The notes: generated by a model not told the origin, from the letters alone. A stretch of 64,000 nucleotides of DNA from Diphasiastrum complanatum (GCA_029204225.1 CM055099.1:51477298-51541297), one strand, 5' to 3'. Positions 9,631-22,339 are shown, counted from the first letter of the stretch. Made by a program: numbers and translations.

Positions 9631-12447
9631 ATGACTCTTGCGGAGCCTCTGCTTACTGCAATGGGTATTCATGAGAAAGCCTTTTCAGGGAGAATCAATA
9701 TGGATTTCATCACTCTTGCCTTCAGTATGTGGAAGGAAGAGAAATCCAAGTTTTACATCACCTTCTAGGGAGCCACACACAAGGTCCGCGTGACTGAGGC
9801 CGCCCTTGTTGCCATAGGTATAGCATCTGGTACCCAAGCCTCACCAAACCATAAGCAGGCCAAACATGCTAGTAAGTCTTACATAGACCTAACAAATGAT
9901 TTGCATTGGACCAATGACGACTACCTCCTAGATGCCATCACCGAGCCTGCCATACACGCTACTGCCTAGCTCCTCAATAACTTTCTGATGGTTGGCAACC
10001 TTAGGAAAGACCACATCACTTCACAAATCTTACATAGGATAGTTAAGTCCTATGTCAAGATAGCCAAGGTCCCTCTCAGACCGTATAACTGGTTCAAGAC
10101 TGTGGTGAGCTCAAACGAGCCATTAAGAGCAATACCAAGCAGCAGTTCGTTGCTGGATCCTTGGTATCTCTTCTAGCGGCCTCTCACCTTGAAAACAAAA
10201 TCCATGGCTTCCACCTGGATTCTGTGCTTTCGATTTATGAAGAAGCACCGGCTGAGTCATCCCATCAGGCCTCCAGTTCACATAGTCGACGTCGTCCACA
10301 CAGTGAGATCGTCATTCCTGACTCGCCTTCCACGTCACGACGTCGTACTAGACAAACATCGTCAGCTGCACTTCCACCCCCTGCTACTACTCGCACTGAA
10401 CTTCCTATTCCCCCTGTCTCTGATGCTTCCCTCACCTCTGCTTCCACTCAAGGACAGTCTGTGACTATTGGGGCTACCGTTCCCATACAGCTGCCCAGGC
10501 CGCCTCACCCCCGCACACCGAAGCTGTTTCACCAAATATGCAGTACCTTATGGATATGTTCGATGATTCCGACCCCCTTGGGGCCTCCGAAGTTTTTGAA
10601 ATGCCCCAGAGCCATGCACCCTTTGAACTCCAATCCCCTGGAACAGGATTCGAACAATTCCATGATACTACTGTTGATGTTGAAGATTCATGCCAGCAAC
10701 TTCAAGCTGAAGATGCCCCAGCCACACTTCAGGTCAAGCAAGCTGTGAAATCACCAAAGCAGTTCGACGCCACAGTGCCTGAGGGCTAAGACGAAGATCT
10801 TTTTGAAGAAGAAGAAGTACCGACACCTATTTCATGCCAACTAAGGACAGTACCATCAGGTCCTTCTACTACTACCACCTCCACGATAGTAGATTCTAGT
10901 GATGCTCTTGGTTTGGTCTTGAGCCTTGCGCAACTAATCTAGTCTATGCTAGATAAGAAAAAAGAAATGGAACAGAGAATTTCAGACATGGGATCCAAAA
11001 ATACTTTTATCAGCCAGAAGATTATTCAGTTGGATAGAGAATTGAAGATTGCCAAGCAGCACGAAGAAAAATCCAAAGCTGAAAAGAAGACGGCATAGCA
11101 ACAGGTTGATTGCCTCGAAAGATATGTTAGCTCCCTACATAATGCCTTGACAACCGCACAAGATCAGGTGGACAAGGCCGTGTAGAATGCAAAGCAACAA
11201 GTGCAGCTACTACAAGGTCAACTGCAGATGGCCGAGTAGGATCGCACACATCTCCAAGGTGAATTGGATGCGACCACCCTTGAGCGTGATGCGTATCTTC
11301 ATATGCAAATATCAGATCATGTGGTAACTCCAACGGAAATCGCGTATTTATTCAAAAAAGTGGAAACATACAAAGTGGCCCTTCAAGAATTCCAAGGCCA
11401 CTTTGACAGGTTCAAAGGAGCAGCTTCAACTAAGTTGGCAAAGGCTAAAACAACTATCAGTGCCTATGAAAAAGCAGTCGCTCAGGTGTTGGAAGCCGGA
11501 CCACAAATCTCAGTACCAGTCATGCCACAATTCTCCCCTACGTGCCAAGAGGATGCACCAATGGATATAGGACTGAATTCGGGCATGGACCAGGGTGGAG
11601 CTCCAGAAGTTGAAAAACAACAGCCAGTACCACAAGCAATGCAAGCGGGTCCATCTTCATCACGGACCACACCGTTATTCAGAAGGCCAATCAGCGTCGG
11701 GGACTAGATCCAGAGTTTTCTAGTGCAACATCCGCATGAGTCCTCGCGTGGTGGTTGGGTCCTTAGATTTAAGACCTCGAAAATAGAGGCCGGCAAAGAA
11801 TTGGACAAAATACCCGCATTGGGAGAGCAGTCGGCTTGGAGAGTTAATATTTTTGAGAAAACTCTGGAATCTATCAGGAGTTTTGTGGCCAGCCCTCGCC
11901 AATTGCGGTAGATCCATATTATGTACCAATGTCGTGAAGAAATAAATGGAAGGATTTGGGATTGACTATGGACAAAATTACAATCCATACGTCCAATTGG
12001 CCAATCATCCATCAGCCACTCAGTTGGATGATATCAGTGGATTTCCACCGGGCCTTACATGCATACCAACAGGAGTATATCCACTCTCTTGATCCGACAG
12101 TGCAACAATTGGCACTATTTGCAAAAGATTTAACTCTGTTGGCATCAGTGGCAACCAGATGGGATGATTGTCTTCCTCCTTTGGCATTCGATCTAAAGAA
12201 GCCAATGGCCTCAGAGAATATCAAGGATCAACTGTCGGTTGCTTGACTATATTTTCGTGCAGCAATGATGGGAGGCTCCTGGGAATCTCGTTTCACATCA
12301 TGGACAACTTCCAAGTGGATTGTCGGAGCTCATCATTGTTTTTTGTCGCGTAATTTGGATTTTAACACTATCCGACTTGATTTTATGGAGAAGGTGCAGT
12401 ATCATTTGATAAAGATTCATCGCGAAGCTAATAAAAGTCTCCAATAA
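9631..12447 (+). pseudogene. Gypsy-1 post-pol ORF with coiled coil, unknown function
   Basis: After a short upstream frame (9320-9634), a long broken frame runs to 12447. It starts MTLAEPLLTAMGIHEKAFSG, continues with a globular part (YIDLTNDLHWTNDDYLLDAI; SYVKIAKVPLRPYNWF), a Ser/Arg/Pro-rich linker (SSSHSRRRPHSEIVIPDSP, 10270-10330), a heptad-like coiled coil (KKKEMEQRISDMG through LERYVSSLHNALTTAQDQV, 10945-11250) and a C-terminal part (WRVNIFEKTLESIRSF; LDPTVQQLALFAKDLTLLAS; LIKIHREANKSLQ). Six in-frame stops between 10940 and 11911 are all TAG. The position after integrase is where some plant gypsy lineages carry extra or env-like ORFs, but no membrane segment or signal peptide is visible, so env is not supported. 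It could be a captured host coiled-coil gene or a lineage-specific structural protein. Confidence 0.6.
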
Positions 12448-12482
12448 CTGTATCTCGCAGGTGTCGTGGGACTGCCACCAAT

Positions 12483-12497
12483 TTTGGTGGGGGATAT
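12483..12497 (+). other. polypurine tract of Gypsy-1
   Basis: TTTGGTGGGGGATAT directly precedes the TG of the 3' LTR, as expected for the plus-strand primer of an LTR retrotransposon. Confidence 0.6.
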
Positions 12498-12957
12498 TGT
12501 TGGAGGGTTTGCGGATCCCAAGGCAACCCGTAATAAGTGAGAGGGATTTGGCACCCTACGTGTGTAAGTCCAACCCGATGATCACATAGAGATTTGATTA
12601 GTTACAAGTCAATAATAGGAATTTAGGCCTTTTTGCAGGACTTTTAATGTTGCAGGGCCTACATGTCGAGTTAGTGAATAAAGTTGGGTTTCCCTCCAAT
12701 TTGGATGGTTCCCACTCTTTTTTAAATTAGAATAATTAGGGAGGCATAAATGGATCAACAGGATTCAGAGGCCAGGGTACTCCTCTCTACTATAAAAAAA
12801 AACCCTACACATGTTCATTTTCTCATTTCAATAAAGCAGATTGGTTCTCTTGTTAAATGGATTGATGAATGTCCTTGCTCTCTATCACTTTTCCTCCATC
12901 TCTCATGCTTTATCTGTGTTTTGCTAATTGTTGGATCTGATCGTTATTAAAATTGCA
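12498..12957 (+). mobile_element. 3' LTR of Gypsy-1 (460 bp)
   Basis: Starts TGTTGGAGGG after a purine tract and ends TTGCA. The boundaries are confirmed by a second copy in inverted orientation at 59076-59556 with the same ends. It contains a TATA box (CTACTATAAAAAAA near 12788) and an AATAAAG signal (12829-12835). It is the only LTR found attached to the Gypsy-1 body. Confidence 0.85.
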
Positions 12958-12985
12958 TCTTATTATACTTTTTATGAGGGAGAAG

Positions 12986-13086
<101 letters not shown>

Positions 13087-13146
13087 AGCTATCTTATTGT
13101 GGATCTAGTGTTAGTAGATGTAGTGTTAATGTTTAAAATTAATGGA

Positions 13147-13449
13147 TGTTAGAGTTAGATGTGAATCTTCCATTCATGCTTAAATCTGATCTATACTATC
13201 GCTCTCATGGGAACAAATCTATGCGTGACAACTAACTTCATCTCTTTGATGCTAGATTGATTAGATCTTGGATTGAGGTTAGGCAAGGAAAGAAACCCAC
13301 TGCGGAACCTAATAGAGAGAGAAAACCTAGGAGTAGACTACTAGACTAGCCTACGACTAGTTATAGCTGGTAATAGTTGTCAATAATAAAGTACATCGTG
13401 AACAGTAACTAAGAAGTGTAACAATAAAGTTTATCATTGATTTCTAACA
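13147..13449 (-). mobile_element. 3' LTR of copia A (303 bp)
   Basis: Read on the minus strand it starts TGTTAGAAATC right after the purine tract TCATTGAGGGAGAG and ends CTAACTCTAACA, giving the matching termini TGTTAGA/TCTAACA-like typical of copia LTRs. No second LTR is present because the element is cut at its 5' side near 15390. Confidence 0.65.
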
Positions 13450-13465
13450 CTCTCCCTCAATGATA

Positions 13466-15390
13466 AAATTACATTCTTCTATTCCTAGTAGAGTATAAAA
13501 CTTTTCAAATTTACATCTACCTAATGACTTAGTAGAAATATCTGATATTCAGATTTACAAAAAACAAGATCAATGCATCCATCAAGAATTTTCTCTCAAA
13601 CAAAATGATAATGTATTTCGATGTGTTTGGTTTGAGCATGTAAAACTGGATTTTTGGCAAGGTGAATGCAGCTTTGATTGTCGAAAGATATAGTAGTCGC
13701 ATCCACCTCTGGTTGACCTAAATCCACAAGCAATCTTCGTAACCATATCGCTTCTTGTGTACCATTGCTGAGTGCTCGATATTCAGCTTCCGTCGAGGAT
13801 AAGGCTACGGTAGGTTGCTTTTTGTTGTTCCATGAAATTGCAGCTGTACCATATCTGAATGTATGACCACTGGTAGATCTTCTATCATCAATAATACCTG
13901 CCCAATCGACATTTGTATAACCTACCAACATTGGTGGTTCAGGTTGATCATACTTCTAACCAGAATTCAATGCCCCTTGAATGTATCTGAGAATACGTTT
14001 AGCGAACTTCCAGTGTGCTTGACTAGAATTTTGCATAAATTGACTAACAACATCAACAACATAAAAAATATCAGGTCGTGTGTGTGTCAAATAAATCAAA
14101 CTACCCACCAGCTGTCTATACAAATAAGCATCCACTTTCTCAGATTCATCATATGCATTAAGCTTCATGTTGACATCCATAGGTGTACTCAAAGGCTTAC
14201 AATCCTGCATATTGAACTTACAAAGCAAATCTCGTGCATATTTGCTTTGTGTAAGAAAAACCACATCTTCATTTTGTCATAATTCAATGCCAAGACAATA
14301 GTGCATCAATCTTAGATCGCTCATATCAAAAGCATTGGAAAGATCTGATTTGATTTCATCAATTAAGCTCTCATTACTTCCTGTAATAATCAAATCATCC
14401 ACGTACAACACAATGAACACTATATTTGAATCTTGTCTTAGAATGTAAAGATTAGGATCAGCATCACTCTTTACCATTCCCCTTCGCTTGAAGTGTTCAT
14501 CAATGCAAGAGTACCATGCCCGTGGTGCTTGCTTCAATCCATAAATAGCTTTGTTGAGCTTACAAACAAGATGCTCTCTCTTGGCTCAAAAAATCCTTGA
14601 GGTTGTACTAAGTACACCTCTTCATTCAGCACTCCATTAAGAAAAGCAAATCTAACATCCATTTGCTGGATTTTCCAACTATAGAAAGCAGAAATAGCAA
14701 TGGTAGAATGTATAGCTACTATCTTAGCTACGAGCGCGAAGGTTTTCTCAAAATCAATACCTTCCTGCTGCTCAAATCCTCTCGCAACCCAACCGTGCTT
14801 TGTACTTGTTGAGTTGCTCATCAGCTCCACATTTGATCTTGTATATCCATTTGCAAGTGATAGGCGTCTTACCATCAGGTAGCTCAACCAAGTTCCACGT
14901 CCTAATTTTTGATATAGCTTCCATTTTTGTTTCCATAGCTTCACGCCACTCCTCATGCTCCCTTGCTTTATCAAAAGTTTTTAGTTCGTGAGCCTTGAGC
15001 ACAAAACCAATTAGGGCTAGATTCATCTCTAATCTTGCAGGAGGTTTTCGATTTCTACTTGATCTTCTAAGCTCTCCCTGCTCACTAGATTCGGGAGTAT
15101 TTTCTTTATTTGCATCATTTGTGACTGATAAGTACCATTTAGGTACTCTCTTGGGGATTTCAGCATCAGGCTTGCCTTTTTTCATTGAATTTCTTTATCA
15201 AAATCCATTTCCTTCTTGACCTGTACTTTCGCTCCCTCATCAAAAGGTTCAATGATTACTTCAGATTGTTCACCTCAGCCTATCTCGTCAGATGTAGCAT
15301 CCCTAGAAATCACAAGCTTCTGTGCATTTGTGCCATACATCTTGTATGCCTTGGCCTTCTCATCATATCCAAGGAAAATATGTTGGATTT
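13466..15390 (-). pseudogene. copia A pol fragment: integrase end, reverse transcriptase, RNase H
   Basis: Minus-strand frames give, in order, the integrase C-terminal region (GYDEKAKAYKMYG and LVISRD, near 15300-15370), a Lys/Ser-rich linker (SSRNRKPPARLEM), reverse transcriptase (WNLVELPDGKTPITCKWIYK, 14870-14910; MDVRFAFLNGVLNEEVYL; LYVDDLIITGS with catalytic YVDD, about 14395-14410) and RNase H (NVDWAGIIDDRRSTSGHTF, VALSSTEAEYRALS, FDNQSCIHLAKNP to 13600). Frameshifts occur near 14530, 14277 and 13950. Gag, protease and the integrase core are missing; the 5' edge abuts copia B in opposite orientation. Confidence 0.85.
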
Positions 15391-15394
15391 ATCT

Positions 15395-15844
15395 CCTCTA
15401 CTCTCCTAAATCTCATTTTAATCTGCCTTCATTCATGTTGCATTTTTACTCACGTTGTCGAACAGTCTACACATTTACATGTAAAATAAGACAGACGAAT
15501 AAACGCGACTGTTTGCATAAATACAAATAAATTCTCACAGGCAAAGAAAAGGCAAAAAATGCGACACTATGTTTTTACACGTGTTTTGTGACAGGCGAAA
15601 AAGACGACACTGCCTTACAAACTGCCAAAGGTGCCCTAGGAAGCAAAGGCACCCTGTAAATCAGATCCTAAGGCATTTCGTCAGAGTGATGCATTTTTCG
15701 CATCTTCACCAACGTTCATTTCAACAAAGGCTGACGTCACTTTCTTTTTCACGCTCATCCCATACAACTATGCTAACGGAATTGACAATGACAACAACCA
15801 CCCAAGATCTCCTATACACCTTACAGTACCAAGAAATATGTTCA
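15395..15844. other. junction region between copia A and copia B
   Basis: No confident domain. Phrases such as GGTGCCCTAGGAAGCAAAGGCACCC and alternating AAAAAGGCRACACT-like motifs occur, and the last part may be degraded gag of copia B, but no zinc knuckle can be read. Confidence 0.4.
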
Positions 15845-18001
15845 CCTTGGCGACAATAGCACACAAGCTATTAAAGGTGAAGGTAATGTAACATTGAGCT
15901 TTGCAAATGATCAATCTAAGCTACTTTCTAAAGTTCTGTATGTACGAAATTTGTCTACAAATCTGCCCTCTATAAGCAAAATCACAGATCTAGGACATAG
16001 AGTAGAATTTGAATGTGATCAGTGCAAAGTAGTTGATAGGACATAGGCAACATCCTAGCACTCAAAAAGAGGCATGGATACTTGTATAAATTAAGTCATT
16101 GCTTTTCTGTCTCTAGTCAGGCGCTCAGTACTTCTATTCATGCAAATAAAAATTTACTTTGGCAATATAGACTTGGTCACTTAAATCACGCTGCTGTACA
16201 ACAAATGTCTAGACAATCTATTGTTCTTGTTCTCAACTATCATTGTGATAAAGTCGAGTTATCTGTCTATCAAGACTATCTAGTTGGTAAACAGACTAGG
16301 AAACCATTTAATCAAGCCATCAGCATATTGCTAGAGGATTGTACATTCAGACATTTGTGGCCCGATGAAAAATCCTTTGCTGAAGGATGCAAAGTATTTT
16401 ATAACTTTTATTGATGAATTTTCCAAAAGGACTATGGTGTACTTCATAAAGAAGAAATCAGAAGCCTTTAACTACTTCAGAATCTTCAAAGAGCATGCAG
16501 AAAAGGAGACTGGATGGACGATCAAGGCTCTAAGGTCAAACAATGGTGGAGAATATATCTCTATCGAGTTTAAGAAGTACTGCCAAAGCCAAGGCATTGA
16601 GCAGCAATTCATCACTCCTTATAGTCCTGAGTCTAATGGCTTAGCCGAGAGGACGAACCGTATCCTGGTTGAATCGGCCAAATGTATGCTATCACATGCA
16701 TCGCTGTCCAAGAGATTCTGGGCTGAAGCTGTCTCCACTGCAGCTTACATCTAGAATAGATGTTTGACCAAGGCCCTCTCATGCAAGACACCCCACGAGG
16801 TGTGGAGTGGCTCTAAGTCTTCTTTGAAAAACTTAAGAGTGTTTGGGTACATTGCCTACGCGCAGATCCCAAAAGACACGAGGAAGAAATTGGACTTCCA
16901 AGGTCTCAAGACCATCCTAATCGGATATACTTCATCTGATAATACTTATAAGCTATATGATTCTGATACCCAGCAAATCTTGTATAGCTGGGATACAGTT
17001 TTTATCGAGGATCAGTTCGTCGACATCAAAGGCAAGGATATTGCTCCAGCAGAACTTTCATCACCTGCCATTGACACGACTATCCAAGCTTCTGGCTCAG
17101 GCGTGTCCAGTGTCGACCCACTTTTTGATAGTGAATCAGACGAAGATGTTGATGCTACCCAACAACAAGTCCCAAGAGTGGTTCATTAGTCGAATCCTCC
17201 CATAAGATCAAGCCAAGTGCGCACACAGCCCACAAGGTATACTCATGAGTCTGTCTGTCTCTTGATACAGAAACCGACGACAGTCAAAGAGGCACTCAAC
17301 CAACCAAACTCTGATCTCTGGAGAGAAGCTATGGACAGAGAGTATTCCTCTCTGATAGAAAACTAGACATGGTCGTTAGTCAAAGCTCCTATTGGCTGCA
17401 ATATCATTGATTGCAAATGGATCTTTAAGATCAAATACAATGGCAACGGAGCAATTGATCGAAGGAAGGCAAGACTGGTAACACAAGGATTTACCTAGAC
17501 CTCGAACACCGACTACAGCGAGACTTTCAGTCCAGTAGTCAAACATTCGTCGATCCGAATGCTCTTGTCTTATGTTGTAGCTGCCGACCACGAAGTGCAT
17601 CGACTTGATGTACAAACAGCCTATCTGAATGGAGTTATACAAGAAGATATCTACATGATCCAGCCCGCGTTCTGGAAGGTATGAAGAATTATGTCTGTAA
17701 ACTCCACAAAGCACTTTACAGCTTGAAACAGTCTACCAAAGTTTGGTTCCAGAGGATCAACACATTCCTTATCGAACAAGGATTCAAACCAGGCACTACT
17801 GATTGCAACCTCTATTCCAAGTCAATGCAGCAATCCTTCATTATCATCACCTTATACGTGGATGATAAGTTGCTCTTCAGCAACAACACCAATTTGGTCA
17901 AGGATTCTAAGCGAATGTTGTTCTCAGAGTTCAACATGACTAATTTGGACAAAGCTCAGTTCTGTCTAGGCATTCAAATCCACAAAGATAGAGCGAAATG
18001 A
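15845..18001 (+). pseudogene. copia B: protease to reverse transcriptase, decayed
   Basis: Plus-strand frames: protease C-terminal region (VHLGDNSTQAIKGEGNV; LSKVLYVRNLSTNLPSISK, 15850-16000), the GAG_pre-integrase region (LLWQYRLGHLNHAAVQQM, 16155), integrase core (FITFIDEFSKRTMVYF; LRSNNGGEYIS with Asn in place of the usual second Asp; SNGLAERTNR with the Glu), and reverse transcriptase (SNTDYSETFSPVVKHSSIR; LDVQTAYLNGVIQEDIYM; LYVDDKLLFS, catalytic YVDD near 17858). In-frame stops at 16752, 17188, 17364 and 17496 are all TAG. The element is cut at 18001, before RNase H, where an inverted copia fragment begins. Confidence 0.85.
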
Positions 18002-18019
18002 CTGATTTACATTAGCAAG

Positions 18020-18330
18020 TAGTTCGACAATTGTCCATGTCTGGTTCTTGATAAGAAATGAATACTCTTTATCCATAGCTTCTTTCCAGAGATCAAAATC
18101 GGGCTGACTGAGAGCCTCTTCGACAGTCGACGACATTCGTCTGACAGTCGTCGGCTCCTGAACAAGGTAGGCTGCAGACTCATCGATATACCTGATAGGT
18201 GGTCTGCTAGTTCTTGATGATATTTTGGGGAATTGAGTAAGTTGATTATTTTCATCATACTATAGTTGCTAAACTACGACATCATCTTCTTCGGATTTGT
18301 CGTTGATATGTTGTTCATCGAAAGGTCTCC
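18020..18330 (-). pseudogene. copia C fragment, start of reverse transcriptase
   Basis: Minus strand reads QFPKISSRTSRPPIRYIDES, then AAYLVQEPTTV, then EALSQPDFDLWKEAMDKEYS and FLIKNQTWTIVELL. This matches the linker-to-RT start of copia B (for example EALNQPNSDLWREAMDREYS) but in opposite orientation, so B and C together form an inverted pair with a junction at about 18001-18020. Confidence 0.75.
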
Positions 18331-18339
18331 CCCATTTGT

Positions 18340-21300
18340 AAATGAGTACAACAAGTTGTGGATCAAAGCCGCATACTCTAAGCTATCTTTGAGCAGCTAA
18401 AATAACTTTTAAGGCATTTGGCATTTTGCGAAAAAGCCAAAGTGAGAGAAAAATCCGGAAAGTCGACAATTCCGAAAATGCCAACATTGTGAGCCATTTT
18501 TGAGTAGTTACGCAAACTGTGTAAAAACACAAAGAAATCTGCAAATCTGGATAAAAGTTGGATGAAGATTAAAATGCCGATTAGTCGATTGGTAGGAGAA
18601 TAATCCAACACTACCAAGGAGCCAACAGGACATGCATCAGAGCGTGCCTCATACTCGTGACAAGCACATGAAGAACATTGCAAGCAGTGCCTCATCAAAC
18701 CTAAGAGAGTTATGCACAACAAAAAGAAGCATCAAAAGTCTGAGTGAATAGTGGGAGTGTGATTCACTTTTGTTCAGAAAAGAATTCCACTTTTGTGATT
18801 ACTTTGTAAGTTTTCTTAGATCTTAGAACTTGAGTTTTTGGTCCAGTTGCTCCAAAATCAAGAGAATTGAATTTCACTAAGATAGTTATAATTAAAAAGT
18901 AAGATGACCTTTATTTGATTTTATTTGCAAAGAAACTTGTAGAGACGACCCTTGAATGTGGAAGATTGTCACATATGTTATCGTTGGAGTTTTAGTGCTT
19001 TGAAACAAATTCTGTCCCAACACAACTTCTTTTTCGAAAACTTTTAAAATCTGAACTTACAACTCTACCAACATCATGGATGTTGCTAGTATATATAAAA
19101 AAAACATTACTTACATGTTGCAATAAATATGCATATTGACCTCGTGTGAAAGATTCAACTAGTTTGATCATATTTGCTATATTTCCATATTTGGCAAATT
19201 GAGGCCAACTTTGTTTTAGACTTAGAGATTGACTTTTCAAAGTTAACTAGTCTAAATTTCATTTGAATAAACATGTTTTGAAACAATGGTTCATATAATT
19301 ACCTACTCTAAAAATGACCAGGGAATAGCTATTGAAACTCCAATTAATCTACAACATTAACAGAAAATAAAACAAGAAAACAAAAAGCTAATCTACAACA
19401 TTTTAAAAGTTCAAGAATCAAAAAACCAACCAATCTTTTGATTATTGGACATCCCAAGAACATCAAGAACTAGAATGTCAAGAATCTGCAAGATTTACAC
19501 CACATTTTTAGCCTCTATAGTTTAAATGAATGCTGATTCCTACATTAATCCACAAGCAAGAAAGGAAAACTAATCCACTCTAGGAAAGCAAGAAAACTAT
19601 TCCACTCTACTATGCACAACCACACACAAAAGAGGGAAGGACAAGACCATACATGCATCACTCAAGAAACAAGCATGATCAAGGAGCTCAATGGATGCAC
19701 CAAACTCGTGGAGGCTCCTCATTTTAGCATGGAGTAGATACAATACACAAAAAGCTCCTCTTCTCAAAGAGGGAGTCTCTTAAATAAGAAAGAGAGCTCC
19801 TTAGGTAGCATCATGGTGGCATTTTCACATTTCACAAATTACAAGTGGAATTATGCTCTCCACTAGAGGTCACCATCAAAAAGTGGCTCATTCTACTTTC
19901 TTTAAGAGGGGTCTACTTGCATTTATTACATTTGCCTAGAAATACTAATTCCTACATGGTCATTCCATCTTTTGGGATTTACCATGAGGCTTACACAGTT
20001 CTTGCTTGTCATTCCTAACTAGCATTTCTTGGCTCTCATACTCGGCTCTCAGTCTTCGTCAGTCTGGTCTTCTCAGAGACCTCTTCGGTCTAAGGTGAGA
20101 AGTGCTCTTGGTTAGCTCTGGCCGAGTATCTTGGGGATTCGTCAGAATCAGCCAACATCATCTCATCCCTAATGTGTTGAAAGACCCACTGCAACGCATA
20201 TTGAATGATGTCGCTCCGCTTCCACATTGGCATCTTCGATCGTCACTTGGAAAAGCGTAGAGCCTCGGTCGCTTGCATAAAACCAAGTGCTTATTGTTGC
20301 CAATCTTTGATCTTCAGGCTTCATATGAGGGGATTCAACTATCATTGCTCCAAAGAGTTTCTTTTATCAAGATCGATCTGACTCATTTGTTGCTTAAGTT
20401 TCGTCCTTTCCTCCTCAGCTTCTTGGATCTTTATCTTTATTTCTTCTAGCTGCTTTGCTTGCTACTTAGGTCTTCTTTTATGGCTGAACAACCAGTGTAG
20501 GTAGTATTTGGTCTCCGCAAAACATTTGCAATGATCTATCAATCGCTTCAGTAAGACTATAAAAAACTGGGGATTTCTCATATGAACACTGAATTGATGA
20601 TAAACAAACATATGGAAGGAAGGGTGCTGGTGGTGGTGGTAGATGGTGTTGGCGATAGGCATGAGAATGGATGCAGATGTTGGGACAAGAGGGCTAGAAG
20701 GAGACTAATTTTCCAATACTTGTGCTTCCTTTTTCTAAAGAATCTTCGTCGTGACTGGGGTACTTCTTCTGATTGTGTCGCTTTGATTTGTCTATCTGTC
20801 TTCTTAGCCTTGTCGTTATCGTCTTTGGTTTTGTGACCTTGGTTGTCAATCTTGTTGATGATATTGTTGGCAATGTGGCTACTCTAGTGGATGCCTACAT
20901 ATCCACTCTCTCTCTCTTCCCCCCCGTCTCCCCCCCAAAAGAAAATCTGTTGGTGGGGATGTTGTTGCTGGTAACTGTTCATGCTCAAGATTGGATCGGT
21001 GCATGGAACATATAGTTGAACACATTGAACATGCGACTGGACTAAAGATTGAACAAATTTTAACTAAATTTGTTTTGATCTTGTTGTAGTTGACTTGATG
21101 ATGAGATACAAAAATCATCTCTAAAGTGACAGAGATTTTTCAGATTTTAAGTATGTGCAAAGATCCTAAACTCTGTACAAGGTGATCTGAAGATGGATAG
21201 ATTAATGAAAATGTGTTCTTGATATGCTCTATGGAAGACTCTCATGAAGTAGTTATTTCGCATGCAAAAATCAATCACACAAAAGGGATGAAGAGGAACA

Positions 21301-21875
21301 AGGAAATAAACAAACTGTACAGAGAGTGAGAACTGTATGGCACTTGTCAAACAAAACTTTCATGCATCAACATTGATAATTCACCTTGACTATTGCAATA
21401 TTCCATTGGTCTTGTAGAGTAATGAGAAAAACTTTGAAATGCCCTTGTCAAAACAAGGCAAGGTTGGTGACACTAAAATCTACCATCATAAACAGCATAT
21501 ATTGTAGGATATGGCTTGAAATACATATAAGGAGAATGTACTACTCCCATTAGTATCCTTCGGATCATGAGATTCATAAATGGACCTTTGTTTAGATTTC
21601 CGATTTCTCAAAGTTGGTTCGTGATATGCAATTAGCGGAAATCTCATCAGAAAATGGGAAGACATATAGATTTGAGGCTGCAAGAGTGGGGAGAAAATGT
21701 CAATTCTCTGGGGAGGTTGCTTTTGTCTAGGAAAGTAGCAGATGACGAAATATCGGTTTTCTCTACATCTTGCAATAACTCATCTCATATGGCATCTATG
21801 TGCGATTATTGATCTGGTAAATGGCGTGGTGATGTAGAAGTTCACAAGAAACTTCTCGATTGAGTAGCTGAGTTT
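18340..21875. other. long stretch without recognisable genes
   Basis: No continuous domain-bearing frame on either strand. Small items seen: a 57-bp direct-repeat partner at 19543-19598 (other copy 23100-23157), two copies of AATCTACAACATT at 19347-19400, and a short minus-strand coiled-coil-like reading (KQLEEIKIKIQEAEEERTKL) at about 20460-20390 that may be retroelement debris. Confidence 0.45.
19543..19598 (+). repeat. 57-bp direct repeat, left copy
   Basis: Begins CATTAATCCACAAGCAAGAA and ends AAGCAAGAAAACTATT. A close copy lies at 23100-23157. Homology stops abruptly on both sides. The pair could be what remains of terminal repeats around a 3.5-kb insertion. Confidence 0.6.
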
Positions 21876-21879
21876 GGTC

Positions 21880-22335
21880 AAAAAAACTTGAGTCGGGGTA
21901 TGGAGTATAACAAAAAATGGTGTATCGAAAAAATGATGGTGTATCGGAAACTGTGACTCGAAAAAGGAGGACTCAAAAAAACTGAGACTCGAAAAACTAT
22001 GACTCAAAAAAGATGACTCAAAAAAACTGTGACTCCAAAAATGAGGACTCAAAAAAACTGATACTCGAAAAACTATGACTTGAAAAAAGATGACTCGAAA
22101 AAGGTGACACGAAAAACTGTGACTCGAAAAAATATGTAGTATCGAAAAAACAATGGATTGAAAAAAGAGTGGATCAAAAAATTAATGAATTATCGAACAA
22201 TGAACAAAGTACCAAAAAATTAACGAAGGCTCAAAAAATTAAGGAAGTATCAAAAAATTAATGAAGTATCAAAAAATGAACAAAGTATAAAAAAATTACC
22301 GAAGGCTCAAAAAATTATGGAAGTATCAAAAATTA
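21880..22335. repeat. degenerate tandem array, TCGAAAAA-type
   Basis: About twenty imperfect repeats built on (G)ACTCGAAAAA and its derivatives (for example ACTCAAAAAAACTG, TATCGAAAAAA), passing into AAAAAATTAATGAAGTATC-type units after about 22150. The unit length drifts around 12-22 bp. No protein-coding interpretation is convincing. Confidence 0.65.
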
Positions 22336-22339
22336 ATGA

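Noticed and set aside
9631-12447. Envelope gene in Gypsy-1
   Set aside because: The position fits, but there is no signal peptide, transmembrane segment or glycoprotein-like text; coiled-coil and RS-rich parts argue against it.
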